Positions 1-9,108 of a DNA stretch of 64,000 nucleotides are shown here, piece after piece (position 1 is the first letter of the stretch; each line of letters starts with the position of its first letter). The DNA is from Sphingobacterium faecale (GTDB lineage: Bacteria > Bacteroidota > Bacteroidia > Sphingobacteriales > Sphingobacteriaceae). Both the position numbers and the translations under genes were made by a program. Below the pieces are notes generated by a model, which was not told where the DNA came from, made no database searches, and saw nothing but the letters and a program-made list of their open reading frames with translations. The stretch is from assembly GCF_016746095.1 (NCBI RefSeq), contig NZ_JAERTY010000001.1, positions 310,001 to 374,000 of the forward strand, read 5' to 3'.

Positions 1-419
1 GAAGAGTTGTTGTTCTTTTCGGAAAGAATGACCCAGCCAGCATTGTAAGCCGAGTTTATGGTTAGAAATATCTCTTTTCTGTAAACAATGTTGTCGTTAT
101 TATCTTTCACAAATAGATAATACCAGTGTCCGCCCACTTGGGTAGGTGTATAGTCTATATTACGTTTGTTCGATACAACTTTATTCTCAAATACCCATTC
201 AAAGTTGAAGTTTAAGGTATCCTTGTTCGGCGATTTCCATTTCAATTGTGGTTTTAGATCCAAAGCTTCACCCAAGCTAATGGTGGTCTTTCCAGTTATG
301 CTGGAGATGGTGATTTCATTGTAGTCGATGTACTCATAGCTGCCTTTGTCCTTGAAGCAGGCTGTCAACAAGCTGCATATGAGCAGCAGTTGTATATATA
401 AGATATGATATGTTCTCAT
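1..419 (-). CDS. PKD-like family lipoprotein, 3' end cut by window edge
   Basis: This is the first 139 codons of a minus-strand gene that starts at 419 and runs out of the window at position 1. It begins with a lipoprotein signal peptide (MRTYHILYIQLLLICSLLTAC), so the mature protein should be a lipidated, probably surface or periplasmic protein. The visible part contains the motif GWVILSE followed by an Asn-rich stretch, which I associate with the PKD-like family lipoproteins of Bacteroidota. It lies 18 bases after the stop of the DUF4843 gene and is the last visible member of the SusC/SusD locus, so it is probably an accessory binding lipoprotein of that system. The substrate cannot be told from the sequence. 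Confidence 0.8.
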   Translation of the reverse strand, partial: MRTYHILYIQLLLICSLLTACFKDKGSYEYIDYNEITISSITGKTTISLGEALDLKPQLKWKSPNKDTLNFNFEWVFENKVVSNKRNIDYTPTQVGGHWYYLFVKDNNDNIVYRKEIFLTINSAYNAGWVILSEKNNNS

Positions 420-437
420 TGTTTTATGATGTTAGTC

Positions 438-1142
438 TTAACCACCAATAAGGTTTACTGTCATTTCTGTGCCGTCGTTTTCGTAAACTGTATTTCCTTC
501 ATTTTTCATTTCTCTCAAATGATTTTTGAGAATCAGCGTCAGTTCTGTCAGTTCAGTTAGATTGTTAGGGTCTATGTCGACTCTGTTTGTCAACTTAATA
601 AATAGGGCATACTTCTTGTCCGAATAGGTTCCCAAAAAGCTTGATTGTACTGTACCTCGCCACCAAATCGGTTGACTGATCTTATTGGTGAAATATAAGA
701 CACCTATTGAATAATTCCGTTCACCAACTTTGAATGCGTCTGTTTCTTTTATTTGATACACGATTTTTACGGGATTATCCTTGAGGTCCGGTGTGTTATT
801 GACTTTAATCCAGATGGTGTCACGCACTTTATTGGCACCCAGTATCAATTGATTTGGTATTTCATAATGCTTAGCTTGAGCAGTGGTGACTTCTGGTATA
901 ACTTGTATTTCTAGATTTCTATCTTGTGTAGATGGAATACCTATCAGGTCGACACTAATAGGAAACATACGATGAGATGTATCAGGAACATCTAAAAAAG
1001 TACAGGTCAAAGAGTCATTCAATGGACGGCTAAATTGAACATAATTGTCGCCCTCGAATAGGGGAAGAGTGTCCTCTTTACAGCCTTCGAATAGGTTAAG
1101 CACTGCTACTATAGCTATATAGATATAGAGTTTTCTTTTCAT
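438..1142 (-). CDS. DUF4843 domain-containing lipoprotein
   Basis: A lipoprotein of about 234 residues whose mature part opens with CKEDTLPLFEGDNYVQF, the beginning typical of DUF4843 proteins. An in-frame ATG at 1166 exists, but starting at 1142 gives a clean signal peptide (MKRKLYIY..., lipobox LFEGC), so I prefer it. The gene follows susD by about 30 bases and precedes the PKD-like lipoprotein gene, an order common in Bacteroidota SusC/SusD loci. DUF4843 proteins have no established biochemical role. Surface exposure and participation in substrate capture are inferences from the neighbours. Confidence 0.85.
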   Translation of the reverse strand: MKRKLYIYIAIVAVLNLFEGCKEDTLPLFEGDNYVQFSRPLNDSLTCTFLDVPDTSHRMFPISVDLIGIPSTQDRNLEIQVIPEVTTAQAKHYEIPNQLILGANKVRDTIWIKVNNTPDLKDNPVKIVYQIKETDAFKVGERNYSIGVLYFTNKISQPIWWRGTVQSSFLGTYSDKKYALFIKLTNRVDIDPNNLTELTELTLILKNHLREMKNEGNTVYENDGTEMTVNLIGG

Positions 1143-1172
1143 CTTTAAAAAGATTTTAGAATTCATAAATAG

Positions 1173-2654
1173 TTAATAACTGGATTCGCTATACGGAATT
1201 GGGATAGTCCATTCCTCTGGTTTCATGATACGATTGGACAACCCGTTATAAATATCGCGCTGTAACCTTTTGAATAGATAGAAAGTATGACCCTCCGTCA
1301 GTGTTTCCTTGATAATATCTTGATAGAGTTCTTCTTTCATCTCTTCTACAGTCATATTCTCATTCAGTATACGTTTGGCACCACGATTAGTCCGTATTGT
1401 TTTGAAGAGTGCAAAAGCCTCGGCTTTTTTACCTTCTTCGAGAAGACATTCGATCATGATATGGAAAGCTTCTGAAAGTCGGATCATGGGGATAATGGGT
1501 CCCTGTGCAATAACAGTTGTTGCATCATTACTTCTGGGCCTAGCCCATGTTAGGTATCTCTTGTCGCTATACCGGTTATAATAGCCTACATAGCGGTAAT
1601 CATCCCGGTCGTTCTGGAATAGAATATCCATGTTTTTCATTTGATAGGCGGAGGGAGATCTCGTAACCGCTTCCCAATTGTCGAAATTTCTGACATTATG
1701 TCCAGCTAATATCAGTTCATCAATTTTCTTTATGTACACCCAGTCGACAAGATTGACAGATCCTTGGTAAATAGCAGGAGTCCATGAGATACGATTCTTT
1801 TTTTTATTGAATTGGTAAAAAGTGTCAGCATATCGAAGAGCTTCTTTGTGATCACCTTTGTAAAGATGCATACGCGCCAGTAGCACAGTAGCCGCATGAT
1901 AATTCATCCGTTGTGCACGCATGGTAAAAAACAAACCCTCGGGCACCTTGGTATTACTGGTTTGCTTTATCTTGCCCTGTGAAAGACGCCATAAGGAGTA
2001 ATCATACTTGATGGTATCGATAGAAGCTAATAACTCTCTAGCCTTCTCCATATCGGTCGTGATTTTTTTGAAGAAGAGCTCCATACCAATATGCTCGGGT
2101 TGTTTGGTAGGGTAAGCTGTTACGTAAGGTAAGGCGCTACCATTGTGGTTTGCCTTAAAAGATGGAGCGAATAGTCTCAACATTTCAAAATGTAACATGC
2201 CCCGTAATCCGGTCATCTCGCCGATAATAAGACGTTTTTCCATCTCTCCGTGCTCAAAGAAAGTGGAGTCCTTTGATTCAGCCTGTTGTATTATATTGTT
2301 ACAGTTTGCAATAACATTATAGGTTTTTTTCCATACTTGTTCGGTTAGTTCCTGTGCAGAGATATTCTCCCAATTGAAATCTGCTGCTTGACGTTCCGCA
2401 GTTCCTAGGTCACTGTTGATTTCATAATTGTACCCCATGGCACTCAGCATTCCCCAAGTGAGATTTTTGCCGTATAAACTAGGCTCCGAAATTCCCCGAT
2501 ATACGCCATTTACAGCGATACGCATATTTGCTCCATCTTTAAAGATGGTTTCTTCCAGTACCTCTTGTTGTGAAGAGACGTCCAAGAATTTTTCGCAGGA
2601 TGTATTTATCACTATGATAAAGAGACCCACTAATTTTAATAATTCCTTTTTCAT
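1173..2654 (-). CDS. RagB/SusD family nutrient-uptake outer membrane lipoprotein
   Basis: A 493-residue SusD-like protein. The signal peptide ends in a lipobox (INTSC) followed by EKFLDVSSQQEV, matching the usual CxKFLD beginning of SusD proteins, which are anchored on the outer face of the outer membrane and bind the substrate above the SusC pore. The TPR-like helical region and the C-terminal RagB/SusD segment (LLEEGKKAEAFALFKTIRTNRGA, later FYLFKRL) are present. The gene lies directly downstream of the susC-like gene with about 13 bases between them and is probably cotranscribed. Carbohydrate-active enzymes that would identify the substrate are not visible inside the window. Confidence 0.95.
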   Translation of the reverse strand: MKKELLKLVGLFIIVINTSCEKFLDVSSQQEVLEETIFKDGANMRIAVNGVYRGISEPSLYGKNLTWGMLSAMGYNYEINSDLGTAERQAADFNWENISAQELTEQVWKKTYNVIANCNNIIQQAESKDSTFFEHGEMEKRLIIGEMTGLRGMLHFEMLRLFAPSFKANHNGSALPYVTAYPTKQPEHIGMELFFKKITTDMEKARELLASIDTIKYDYSLWRLSQGKIKQTSNTKVPEGLFFTMRAQRMNYHAATVLLARMHLYKGDHKEALRYADTFYQFNKKKNRISWTPAIYQGSVNLVDWVYIKKIDELILAGHNVRNFDNWEAVTRSPSAYQMKNMDILFQNDRDDYRYVGYYNRYSDKRYLTWARPRSNDATTVIAQGPIIPMIRLSEAFHIMIECLLEEGKKAEAFALFKTIRTNRGAKRILNENMTVEEMKEELYQDIIKETLTEGHTFYLFKRLQRDIYNGLSNRIMKPEEWTIPIPYSESSY

Positions 2655-2667
2655 TATATATTCAAGG

Positions 2668-5600
2668 TTATAATGTGGTACTTAAGGTGAAAGAGAAGGT
2701 ACGGGCAAAGGGATAATTTAATCCTCTTTCTTCACGTATCGTAGAGAATCTGGCAATGTCATTCATATTGATTCCTAATCTCAGGCTCTGTAATTTTAAC
2801 CGGGCGATTACCGAAGGAGCAAGGTCGTACATCAATGATGCAGAGTTTAGTGCCAGATAGTTATTGGTCTGGACGAATCGGGAAGTTGGACGCGTGACGA
2901 AAAGTCGGTCCTGGATAGACTTCAATGTAGTGATATCACCCGGTTTCTGCCAACGGTCTGTCAGCGCACGTACATCGGCATTGTAGAACAATAGGTTGAC
3001 GTTTTCGATGTTTTTGATGATGGATTCATTGTAAGAATCTCCGCCAAATGCATAAAGAAAGCTGGTGTAAAGTGAAAATTGTTTGAACCGTACATTAATA
3101 CCAAAGGCGCCTTGTGCTGTGGGTTCGGTATTTCCAATCACGACCTGTTCATAAGGAGCCCATTCCTTGGTGATGTCTCCATTGCGCTTCTGGTATATCT
3201 CTTGTCCATCAGCGGGATTGATGCCTAATGATTTCATGCCGTATATCGCTGTCAGAGAGCTTCCTTCCTCAAATTTACGTATAGGCTTGATAAATGCGGA
3301 GTTTTCGTCGGCTCTGTCCTCCAGCCATTGATAGGCACCTGCCTCGCGGTTTTTATACTTTTCGTAATGGGCATCTACACGATCGTTGTATTGCTTAAGG
3401 TTTTCTGCTATTTCTACAATCTTATTTTTGTTATGCGCGATATTGGCAAAGACAATAACATCCCAATTCTTTTGGCTATAGACCTTAAAGTTACCGATTG
3501 CTTCTACCCCTCTGTTTAATACTTTCCCGACATTATCGCGATAGGTGGAAAAGCCAGAAGACGAAGGAAGGGAGACATCGGAGATCAAATCGTAGGTTTC
3601 CTTATTGTAATAATTAAGTTCTAAAGTGTACCTGTTTTTGTAGGTGACATCTATACCTATATTAGAAGAAAGTTGTTTTTCCCAAGTCAGATTTTTGTTC
3701 CCCATGTAGATTAGTTCGGCTCCTATTCCTGTAGCATACCATTGGTCGTTCATTAGGTTGTAGGTATTCCGAGCCATGTAAGGTGCGAAGTTTGATTTTC
3801 CAGTTTGACCAATATTGGCTTTCACCCGTACTATGTTAAACTCAGGAATCTTGAGGTAGTTATGTATGTTCATTCCTGTTCCCAAAGACCAAAAGGGTGC
3901 CCACCTGCGGTCCGTACCAAATTCGGATGAACCGTCCATACGGACAGAGCCATCAAATAGGTAGATGTTATTTATGGTGTAGTTGACGTTGGCAAAACCA
4001 CCCAGAAGGCGAGTTTTGTTATCGGAGAAAAGTGGTTTTTGCTTGATCTTGTTCGCATTACTAGGGGAGTTCAGATCACCATTCGGAAATCCAGAATACT
4101 CTGCTGTCGAATAGTCGTAGGAGGCAGCTTTGGCATTCATCCCCACAGCAAGATTGAAACTGTGCACACCGTAGTTTCGGTTGTATGTCGCAAATAAATT
4201 GGTATTCCAGCCGAATTGATCTTCATTCTGAACTTTTAATTCGCCTATCTCTTCTGTTGGGATTTTAGAATCCGAATAGCGTGGAGAGGCTGGATCAATG
4301 AATCTATTCTGTTGAACCTGCTTATAGTTTATTGCAAATTGTCCCCTTACTGTCCAATAATTGTCGATGTACCAATTGGCGGATAGGTTATTGGAAAATT
4401 CTTTGTATTTATTGTTACTAAAACTGCCTAGCGTAGCTTCATAAATAGGATTTAGAACATTTTGAAGTCCTCCATAATCTGGTTGAGTTTGTACGAGATC
4501 CCCATTCTCTTGATGGATAGCGTAGTAAGGTTGCAGCCTGGTATAGGTTTCGAATGTACCATAAGGCGAATCATCAGACTTCACAATATCTACCAAGGAC
4601 TGGTTACGGACTTGTAATCCTTTATGTCTGTATTCCAGACTTATCCCCGTTCCTATCCGGTTTCTTTTAGATTCCTTCATAACGCCATTTTGATTATCGT
4701 ACCGTAAATCGACTCCCATGCGCAATGCTTCTGAGCCTCCTTCGACGTAGACATTATGACGGTTGTTGAACATCGTTGATAAAGGCTGCGATAACCAATA
4801 GGTGTCAATTCCTTTACTGATCATATTCTGTTTTTGCGTCCGTAACCATTGTAGATTCATCAGACCTGCATCATAGTATTTGTCGCGAGGCGCGTCGGGG
4901 TGGTGTTCGAATAGACCAGCAGCAGTCTCTGCGTCAAGCTTTTGGCGGGCATTCATGAGGTTATAACTTGATAGATCCGGAGCCGTTATATCGAGATTGG
5001 CCGTATAGTTTATCCGAAACTGGCCCGGTTTAGGGGTTATTGTTTCGATGACAATCACTCCATTTGAAGCTCTAGATCCGTACATGGCTGTCGCTGCAGC
5101 ATCTTTGAGTATAGTAATGTGGTTAATGCGCTGCAAACTGAGATCGTATATTCTCTCTAGGGTAGCTTCGAAACCATCCAAAATGAATACGGGTAGATTG
5201 GGGTTGTTTTTTAATGCAAACTGACTTACAGAACCTCCCTCTGCCATATCCAACTCCATGACTCCTGGAAAACCAGACTGTCCGCGGATATAAAACTCAG
5301 GTAAAGCATTAGGGTTGGAACCGATATCTTTGTTGTCCATCATACGTAAAGAGGGGTCAAATACCTGTAAAGCACTCATTAGGTTAGAAGAGCTGATTTG
5401 TAACAGTTGCTCTTTAGTAATCTGTATAGCCGTGCCCGTAAAACTCTGCTTATTTATCGTATTATATCCTGTGACCACTACATCCTCGACATTGGCTACG
5501 GCATCATGCAGTGTGATTTTTACCAGGGGCTGCCCTGCAGTAACTGTTATTTCTTTAGCCATTTTACCTAGGGATGAAATAACCAGGACTTCTTCTTTAT

Positions 5601-6117
5601 TTTGGATATCTAAGGTAAATTGTCCTTTATCGTCAGTTACCGTTTTTAATTTTGTGTTTTTCACACTGACAGATCCGCCGGCGATCGGAGTGCCGGATAC
5701 ATCGAGTACTTGTCCAGTAATCTTATAAGTCTGCTGTTTGTTGTTTTCTTTTGCTTGCGGTGCTGGTGATATGACTATGCTATCTTCTATTTTCTTAAAA
5801 TTCAGACCACTATTGTCGAGCATGAGATTGAGGAGGGTGCTGTAATGCACATCCTTTAGATCGACGTCCATCCTTTTGATATTGGCGACTTGATAATCAC
5901 TGTATAGAAAAGGGATATTCGTCTGTCTTTCAATTTCACGGATGACTTGGCGCAATGACGCATTTTTTATAGAAATGCTGACCTGTTGCGAGTTGGCTGT
6001 TCCAGCATATATTTGTGCCGAAACTGCAAAGCAGAGCAAAAAGGATATCTTCATGGTTAGAAAAGATTTTTCAAAGCATACGCCATACAGCATATGCCAT
6101 TTAGGTTTTTTTTTCAT
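2668..6117 (-). CDS. SusC/RagA family TonB-linked outer membrane protein with STN domain
   Basis: A 1149-residue TonB-dependent transporter. In order it shows an N-terminal signal sequence (MKISFLLCFAVSAQIYA after a short basic leader), a secretin/TonB short N-terminal (STN) domain around residues 45-115 (NASLRQVIREIERQT), a carboxypeptidase-regulatory-like domain (ITGQVLDVSGTPIAGGSVSV), a plug domain (VEDVVVTGYNT...ILKDAAATAMYGSRASNGVIVIE), and a 22-strand-type barrel ending in aromatic-rich FARTFSFTLSTTL. The STN domain is the part that signals to FecR-type anti-sigma factors, and a FecR gene lies 74 bases upstream, so this transporter probably controls its own expression by cell-surface signalling. 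Its partner is the SusD lipoprotein encoded next. Confidence 0.96.
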   Translation of the reverse strand: MKKKPKWHMLYGVCFEKSFLTMKISFLLCFAVSAQIYAGTANSQQVSISIKNASLRQVIREIERQTNIPFLYSDYQVANIKRMDVDLKDVHYSTLLNLMLDNSGLNFKKIEDSIVISPAPQAKENNKQQTYKITGQVLDVSGTPIAGGSVSVKNTKLKTVTDDKGQFTLDIQNKEEVLVISSLGKMAKEITVTAGQPLVKITLHDAVANVEDVVVTGYNTINKQSFTGTAIQITKEQLLQISSSNLMSALQVFDPSLRMMDNKDIGSNPNALPEFYIRGQSGFPGVMELDMAEGGSVSQFALKNNPNLPVFILDGFEATLERIYDLSLQRINHITILKDAAATAMYGSRASNGVIVIETITPKPGQFRINYTANLDITAPDLSSYNLMNARQKLDAETAAGLFEHHPDAPRDKYYDAGLMNLQWLRTQKQNMISKGIDTYWLSQPLSTMFNNRHNVYVEGGSEALRMGVDLRYDNQNGVMKESKRNRIGTGISLEYRHKGLQVRNQSLVDIVKSDDSPYGTFETYTRLQPYYAIHQENGDLVQTQPDYGGLQNVLNPIYEATLGSFSNNKYKEFSNNLSANWYIDNYWTVRGQFAINYKQVQQNRFIDPASPRYSDSKIPTEEIGELKVQNEDQFGWNTNLFATYNRNYGVHSFNLAVGMNAKAASYDYSTAEYSGFPNGDLNSPSNANKIKQKPLFSDNKTRLLGGFANVNYTINNIYLFDGSVRMDGSSEFGTDRRWAPFWSLGTGMNIHNYLKIPEFNIVRVKANIGQTGKSNFAPYMARNTYNLMNDQWYATGIGAELIYMGNKNLTWEKQLSSNIGIDVTYKNRYTLELNYYNKETYDLISDVSLPSSSGFSTYRDNVGKVLNRGVEAIGNFKVYSQKNWDVIVFANIAHNKNKIVEIAENLKQYNDRVDAHYEKYKNREAGAYQWLEDRADENSAFIKPIRKFEEGSSLTAIYGMKSLGINPADGQEIYQKRNGDITKEWAPYEQVVIGNTEPTAQGAFGINVRFKQFSLYTSFLYAFGGDSYNESIIKNIENVNLLFYNADVRALTDRWQKPGDITTLKSIQDRLFVTRPTSRFVQTNNYLALNSASLMYDLAPSVIARLKLQSLRLGINMNDIARFSTIREERGLNYPFARTFSFTLSTTL

Positions 6118-6191
6118 ATTTTCGTTTTGGTTAGAGTGTCAATTTACTTTGGCAAAGCCATTATCGGCGGTCGGTAGTCGCATACTGACCG

Positions 6192-7346
6192 CTATTTTGT
6201 AATATATATTTCCTGTCCCTCCTTTCTGTATTTTATTTCCTGAGTATGTGTCAGGAGTTGCATGATTTTTTCTAAATTATCTTTCTTATAAAAAGTTCCT
6301 GTAAAGGTTGTTTTCTGTGCTTCTTCGGAACCGAAATGTACCTTGATGCCGTACCAACGCGACAATGTGGACATAATATTGGAAAGGGGTTCATCATCAA
6401 AGATAAACTTGCCCTTTGTCCATCCTGTTATTTTTTCAGTGTTAGTGGGCATGATACTGATACGGCCTGTCAGGATATCTACCTGAGCCTGATTTTCCGG
6501 ATACAATATGCGCTCTTTTTCTTCGATACGAACACTGACTTTTCCGCTTACCAATGAAGTTTTTATAGCCTTTTTATTATAGGAGTTAATATTGAATTTC
6601 GTACCAAGTACTTTTACTTTCATCTGATCTACATGAACTACGAAAGGTTTATTGGGGTTATGGGCTACCTCAAAATACGCTTCTCCATCCAGGTATACCT
6701 CCCGATTTTGAGCCGCAAAACCATTTGGATATTTAAGCGTTGATGAGGAGTTGAGCCATACCCGTGTTCCATCTGCTAAAGTTATCTGATATTCACCTTT
6801 TAAAGGGACTTGCAGTGTATTGATTGCATTGGTTTGATATTGTTGATCCCTGTAGACTAATCCATTGGTGTCCTGTTCAATCCCCATGGAGGCTAGTTTT
6901 AAGGCTTCTTTATCATTAAGAATTTCGTCCAGTACGACCTTCTGTCCATTTGAAAGCGTTAGAACAGCTTGTTTATAGCCTGGTGAGGTCTCTTCCGGAA
7001 ATTGCTCCTTTACAGCTAAAGTCGGGGATGGGGTTTTATACCAAAGTAGTGCAGAGAAAAATAGGAACAGCGCAGCAGTTGCTGCCGCAGCTTTAAAAAA
7101 GGTGAGTTTTGTTTTTGCGCGTTGTGTTCTTCTTCTGAATATCTCAAAGGCTAATTCAGAATCTATTTGTGAATTTTCTTTTTGTTTGTCTTTATAAAAA
7201 TTTTGATCAAAAGATTTGCTTAAAGAAGACTCCGTAATTCCCGCCTCTTTGGAGATGTTTTTTAACTCGTCCATCTCTTTATCATCAAGTTGATGTAATA
7301 GTTTTTTTGCAACCAGCTTGCTTAGTTTGAAAATACGGTCTATCAT
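6192..7346 (-). CDS. FecR family anti-sigma factor with DUF4974 domain
   Basis: A 384-residue single-pass inner membrane regulator. The N-terminal 80 residues form the cytoplasmic sigma-binding part, a hydrophobic segment spans about residues 84-103, and the periplasmic part has the FecR domain (LPLKGEYQ-like VPLKGEYQITLADGTRVWLNSSSTL) followed by a C-terminal DUF4974/STN-like region (FDDEPLSNIMSTLSRWYGIKVHF). In the FecIR scheme the periplasmic part touches the STN domain of the loaded SusC transporter and releases the cognate sigma factor. The gene sits between the sigma factor gene (51-base gap) and the susC-like gene, which supports that pairing. Confidence 0.95.
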   Translation of the reverse strand: MIDRIFKLSKLVAKKLLHQLDDKEMDELKNISKEAGITESSLSKSFDQNFYKDKQKENSQIDSELAFEIFRRRTQRAKTKLTFFKAAAATAALFLFFSALLWYKTPSPTLAVKEQFPEETSPGYKQAVLTLSNGQKVVLDEILNDKEALKLASMGIEQDTNGLVYRDQQYQTNAINTLQVPLKGEYQITLADGTRVWLNSSSTLKYPNGFAAQNREVYLDGEAYFEVAHNPNKPFVVHVDQMKVKVLGTKFNINSYNKKAIKTSLVSGKVSVRIEEKERILYPENQAQVDILTGRISIMPTNTEKITGWTKGKFIFDDEPLSNIMSTLSRWYGIKVHFGSEEAQKTTFTGTFYKKDNLEKIMQLLTHTQEIKYRKEGQEIYITK

Positions 7347-7397
7347 TCGTCTTTTTACTCTTTATATAAGCTAAGACGAACTCGAATATGGAAAGTG

Positions 7398-7955
7398 TCA
7401 AAAAAAATAATTTTTCTGAAGAAGCAATAAAAGTAATAGGTGTAATTTATGATATAGTATTTTTTTTCCTCGTTTTTTATGAGATTTTACGGAGTCTAGC
7501 GAAAGTTCGAGTAATTGCGCTATTTCTAGGTTCGAATGTCCTTCTAGGGATAATTCAAAGATGGTATTAGTGGGAGAGGGAAGACGCTTAATAGCTTCGC
7601 GCAACGTTAAGAAAACTTCTTCTTCAAGTACTTTTAGTAAAAAAAAATCTGATCCTTCCGATATACTGTTTAAATAAGTCCCTTTTACTTTGGCTTTTCT
7701 AAGCGTATCTATACACTTATTGGCTATACTTTTATACATATAAGAACGTAGTGACCGAATATCATCCATGGCTTTTCTATGATGCCAGATGTCAAATATT
7801 ACATCCTGGACGATATCCTTTGCTTCTTCCTCATCTTGAATGTACTGCATAGCAAATCTGCAAAAAAGCGGATAATACAGATCATATAGCCTCTTAAAAG
7901 CAGTTTCTTTTCCTTGTGAAAGATCCTTAAGCCAACTTATATCTTCGTCAATCAT
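7398..7955 (-). CDS. RNA polymerase ECF-type sigma-70 factor (FecI-like)
   Basis: A 185-residue ECF sigma factor. Region 2 is visible as FKRLYDLYYPLFCRFAMQYIQDEEEAKDIVQDVIFDIW and region 4 as the helix-turn-helix SNLEIAQLLELSLDSVKSHKKRGKKIL. The C terminus is a run of leucines and ends QKNYFF. It is the first gene of the minus-strand locus, immediately upstream of fecR and susC, and should direct transcription of that locus when released by FecR. This belongs to the large family of Bacteroidota SusC-associated ECF sigma factors. Confidence 0.93.
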   Translation of the reverse strand: MIDEDISWLKDLSQGKETAFKRLYDLYYPLFCRFAMQYIQDEEEAKDIVQDVIFDIWHHRKAMDDIRSLRSYMYKSIANKCIDTLRKAKVKGTYLNSISEGSDFFLLKVLEEEVFLTLREAIKRLPSPTNTIFELSLEGHSNLEIAQLLELSLDSVKSHKKRGKKILYHKLHLLLLLLLQKNYFF

Positions 7956-8253
7956 CAGGCATTACATTATATTGGTCAGTACTTGTATCAGTGATTATTT
8001 AGCGATGAAGTGCTCTCTATGCGTATAACGTCTAGCATTGCATGATGAAAAGTAGGGATTTTATCTTCTAAAAAAAAAAGTATTCTATATTTTTCTTTTG
8101 TAGTTACACATTATTTATTCAATTCATCTTGAAGAGATACTTGCTAAGTATCTAGCCTTTAGGGATAGTAAGGTATGTATAGTAAATGTAACACAAGTCA
8201 CCGATAGTTCTATTTATTTATGGCACTTTTGTACTACCAAAAAATAATATTGA
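7956..8253. other. Divergent intergenic region between sigma factor and TauE genes
   Basis: This 298-base AT-rich region separates two divergently transcribed units. It contains the palindrome at 8135-8153 (listed separately). I see no exact TAnnTTTG element here. The closest on the plus strand is CACTTTTG just before the TauE gene, one base off. No credible open reading frame is present. Confidence 0.6.
8135..8153. promoter_or_regulatory. Candidate operator: 19-base palindrome upstream of the sulfur genes
   Basis: AGATACTTGCTAAGTATCT has two perfect 8-base arms around a 3-base centre. It lies 101 bases before the TauE start in the divergent region. The symmetry and position fit a dimeric repressor or activator site, but no regulator gene is adjacent. 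A chance palindrome cannot be excluded in AT-rich DNA. Confidence 0.4.
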
Positions 8254-9045
8254 ATGGAGGTCTTAGGTTTTTTATCGGCAATTTTGATTGGACTATCCTT
8301 GGGGCTGATTGGCGGAGGGGGGAGTATTCTGACGGTGCCCGTATTGGTCTATTTTTTTCATATTGATCCTGTTCTTGCGACAGCCTACTCTTTGTGTGTA
8401 GTTGGTACCACGAGTTTTGTAGGCTCGGTTACTTATTTTAAGCAACATCTGGTCAATCTTCGTACAGCTTTGATTTTTGGTATACCGTCTATCATTGCGG
8501 TCATGGTGACGCGGGTATGGTTGCTGCCTCTTATTCCTTCGGTAATTTATACATCTGATATGTTTATCATTACCAAAGACATGTTGATTATGATTCTTTT
8601 TGCTATTTTAATGGTATTAGCGTCTTATCATATGATAAAAAATCGCGAGGAAAAGCAGGTCGTAGAAAATGATAGGCATTCTTTTGGTGTTCTTTTGTTA
8701 CAAGGTATTTGGATTGGGGGTATTACTGGTCTTATAGGTGCAGGAGGAGGTTTTTTGATAATTCCGGTACTTGTCAATAATCTAAAAACCCCAATGAAAG
8801 AAGCGGTCGGAACCTCGCTTTTAATAATTTCGGTTAATTCACTCCTTGGTTTTGTATCTTCACTGCACACTATTTCGGTCGACTGGGCATTTCTTGTGAA
8901 GATTATATTGTTGGCTGTTGTGGGGGTACTGATAGGAACCTATTTGGCAAAAGGTATTGATGGACATAAATTAAAACCAGCGTTTGGTTGGTTTGTATTA
9001 ATTATGGGAGGCTATATCTTGGCAAAGGAGCTATTGAAATGGTAA
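8254..9045 (+). CDS. TauE/SafE family sulfite/anion exporter
   Basis: A 263-residue polytopic membrane protein with two repeated halves. Each begins with a Gly-rich loop next to a helix (GLSLGLIGGGGSILTVPVLVYF near the N terminus and GGITGLIGAGGGFLIIPVLV after residue 150), the hallmark of the TauE/SafE (DUF81) family. Members export sulfite, sulfoacetate or other anions. The next gene, 63 bases downstream, encodes a metallo-beta-lactamase/rhodanese protein, so a role in removing sulfite or thiosulfate made during sulfide or persulfide oxidation is likely. The exact substrate is an inference from that neighbourhood. Confidence 0.9.
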   Translation: MEVLGFLSAILIGLSLGLIGGGGSILTVPVLVYFFHIDPVLATAYSLCVVGTTSFVGSVTYFKQHLVNLRTALIFGIPSIIAVMVTRVWLLPLIPSVIYTSDMFIITKDMLIMILFAILMVLASYHMIKNREEKQVVENDRHSFGVLLLQGIWIGGITGLIGAGGGFLIIPVLVNNLKTPMKEAVGTSLLIISVNSLLGFVSSLHTISVDWAFLVKIILLAVVGVLIGTYLAKGIDGHKLKPAFGWFVLIMGGYILAKELLKW

Positions 9046-9108
9046 AAACTACTGATCCTGGATTAGTATAGAATTATAGATATAATATAAACTTTAAAAA
9101 TGTAGATT

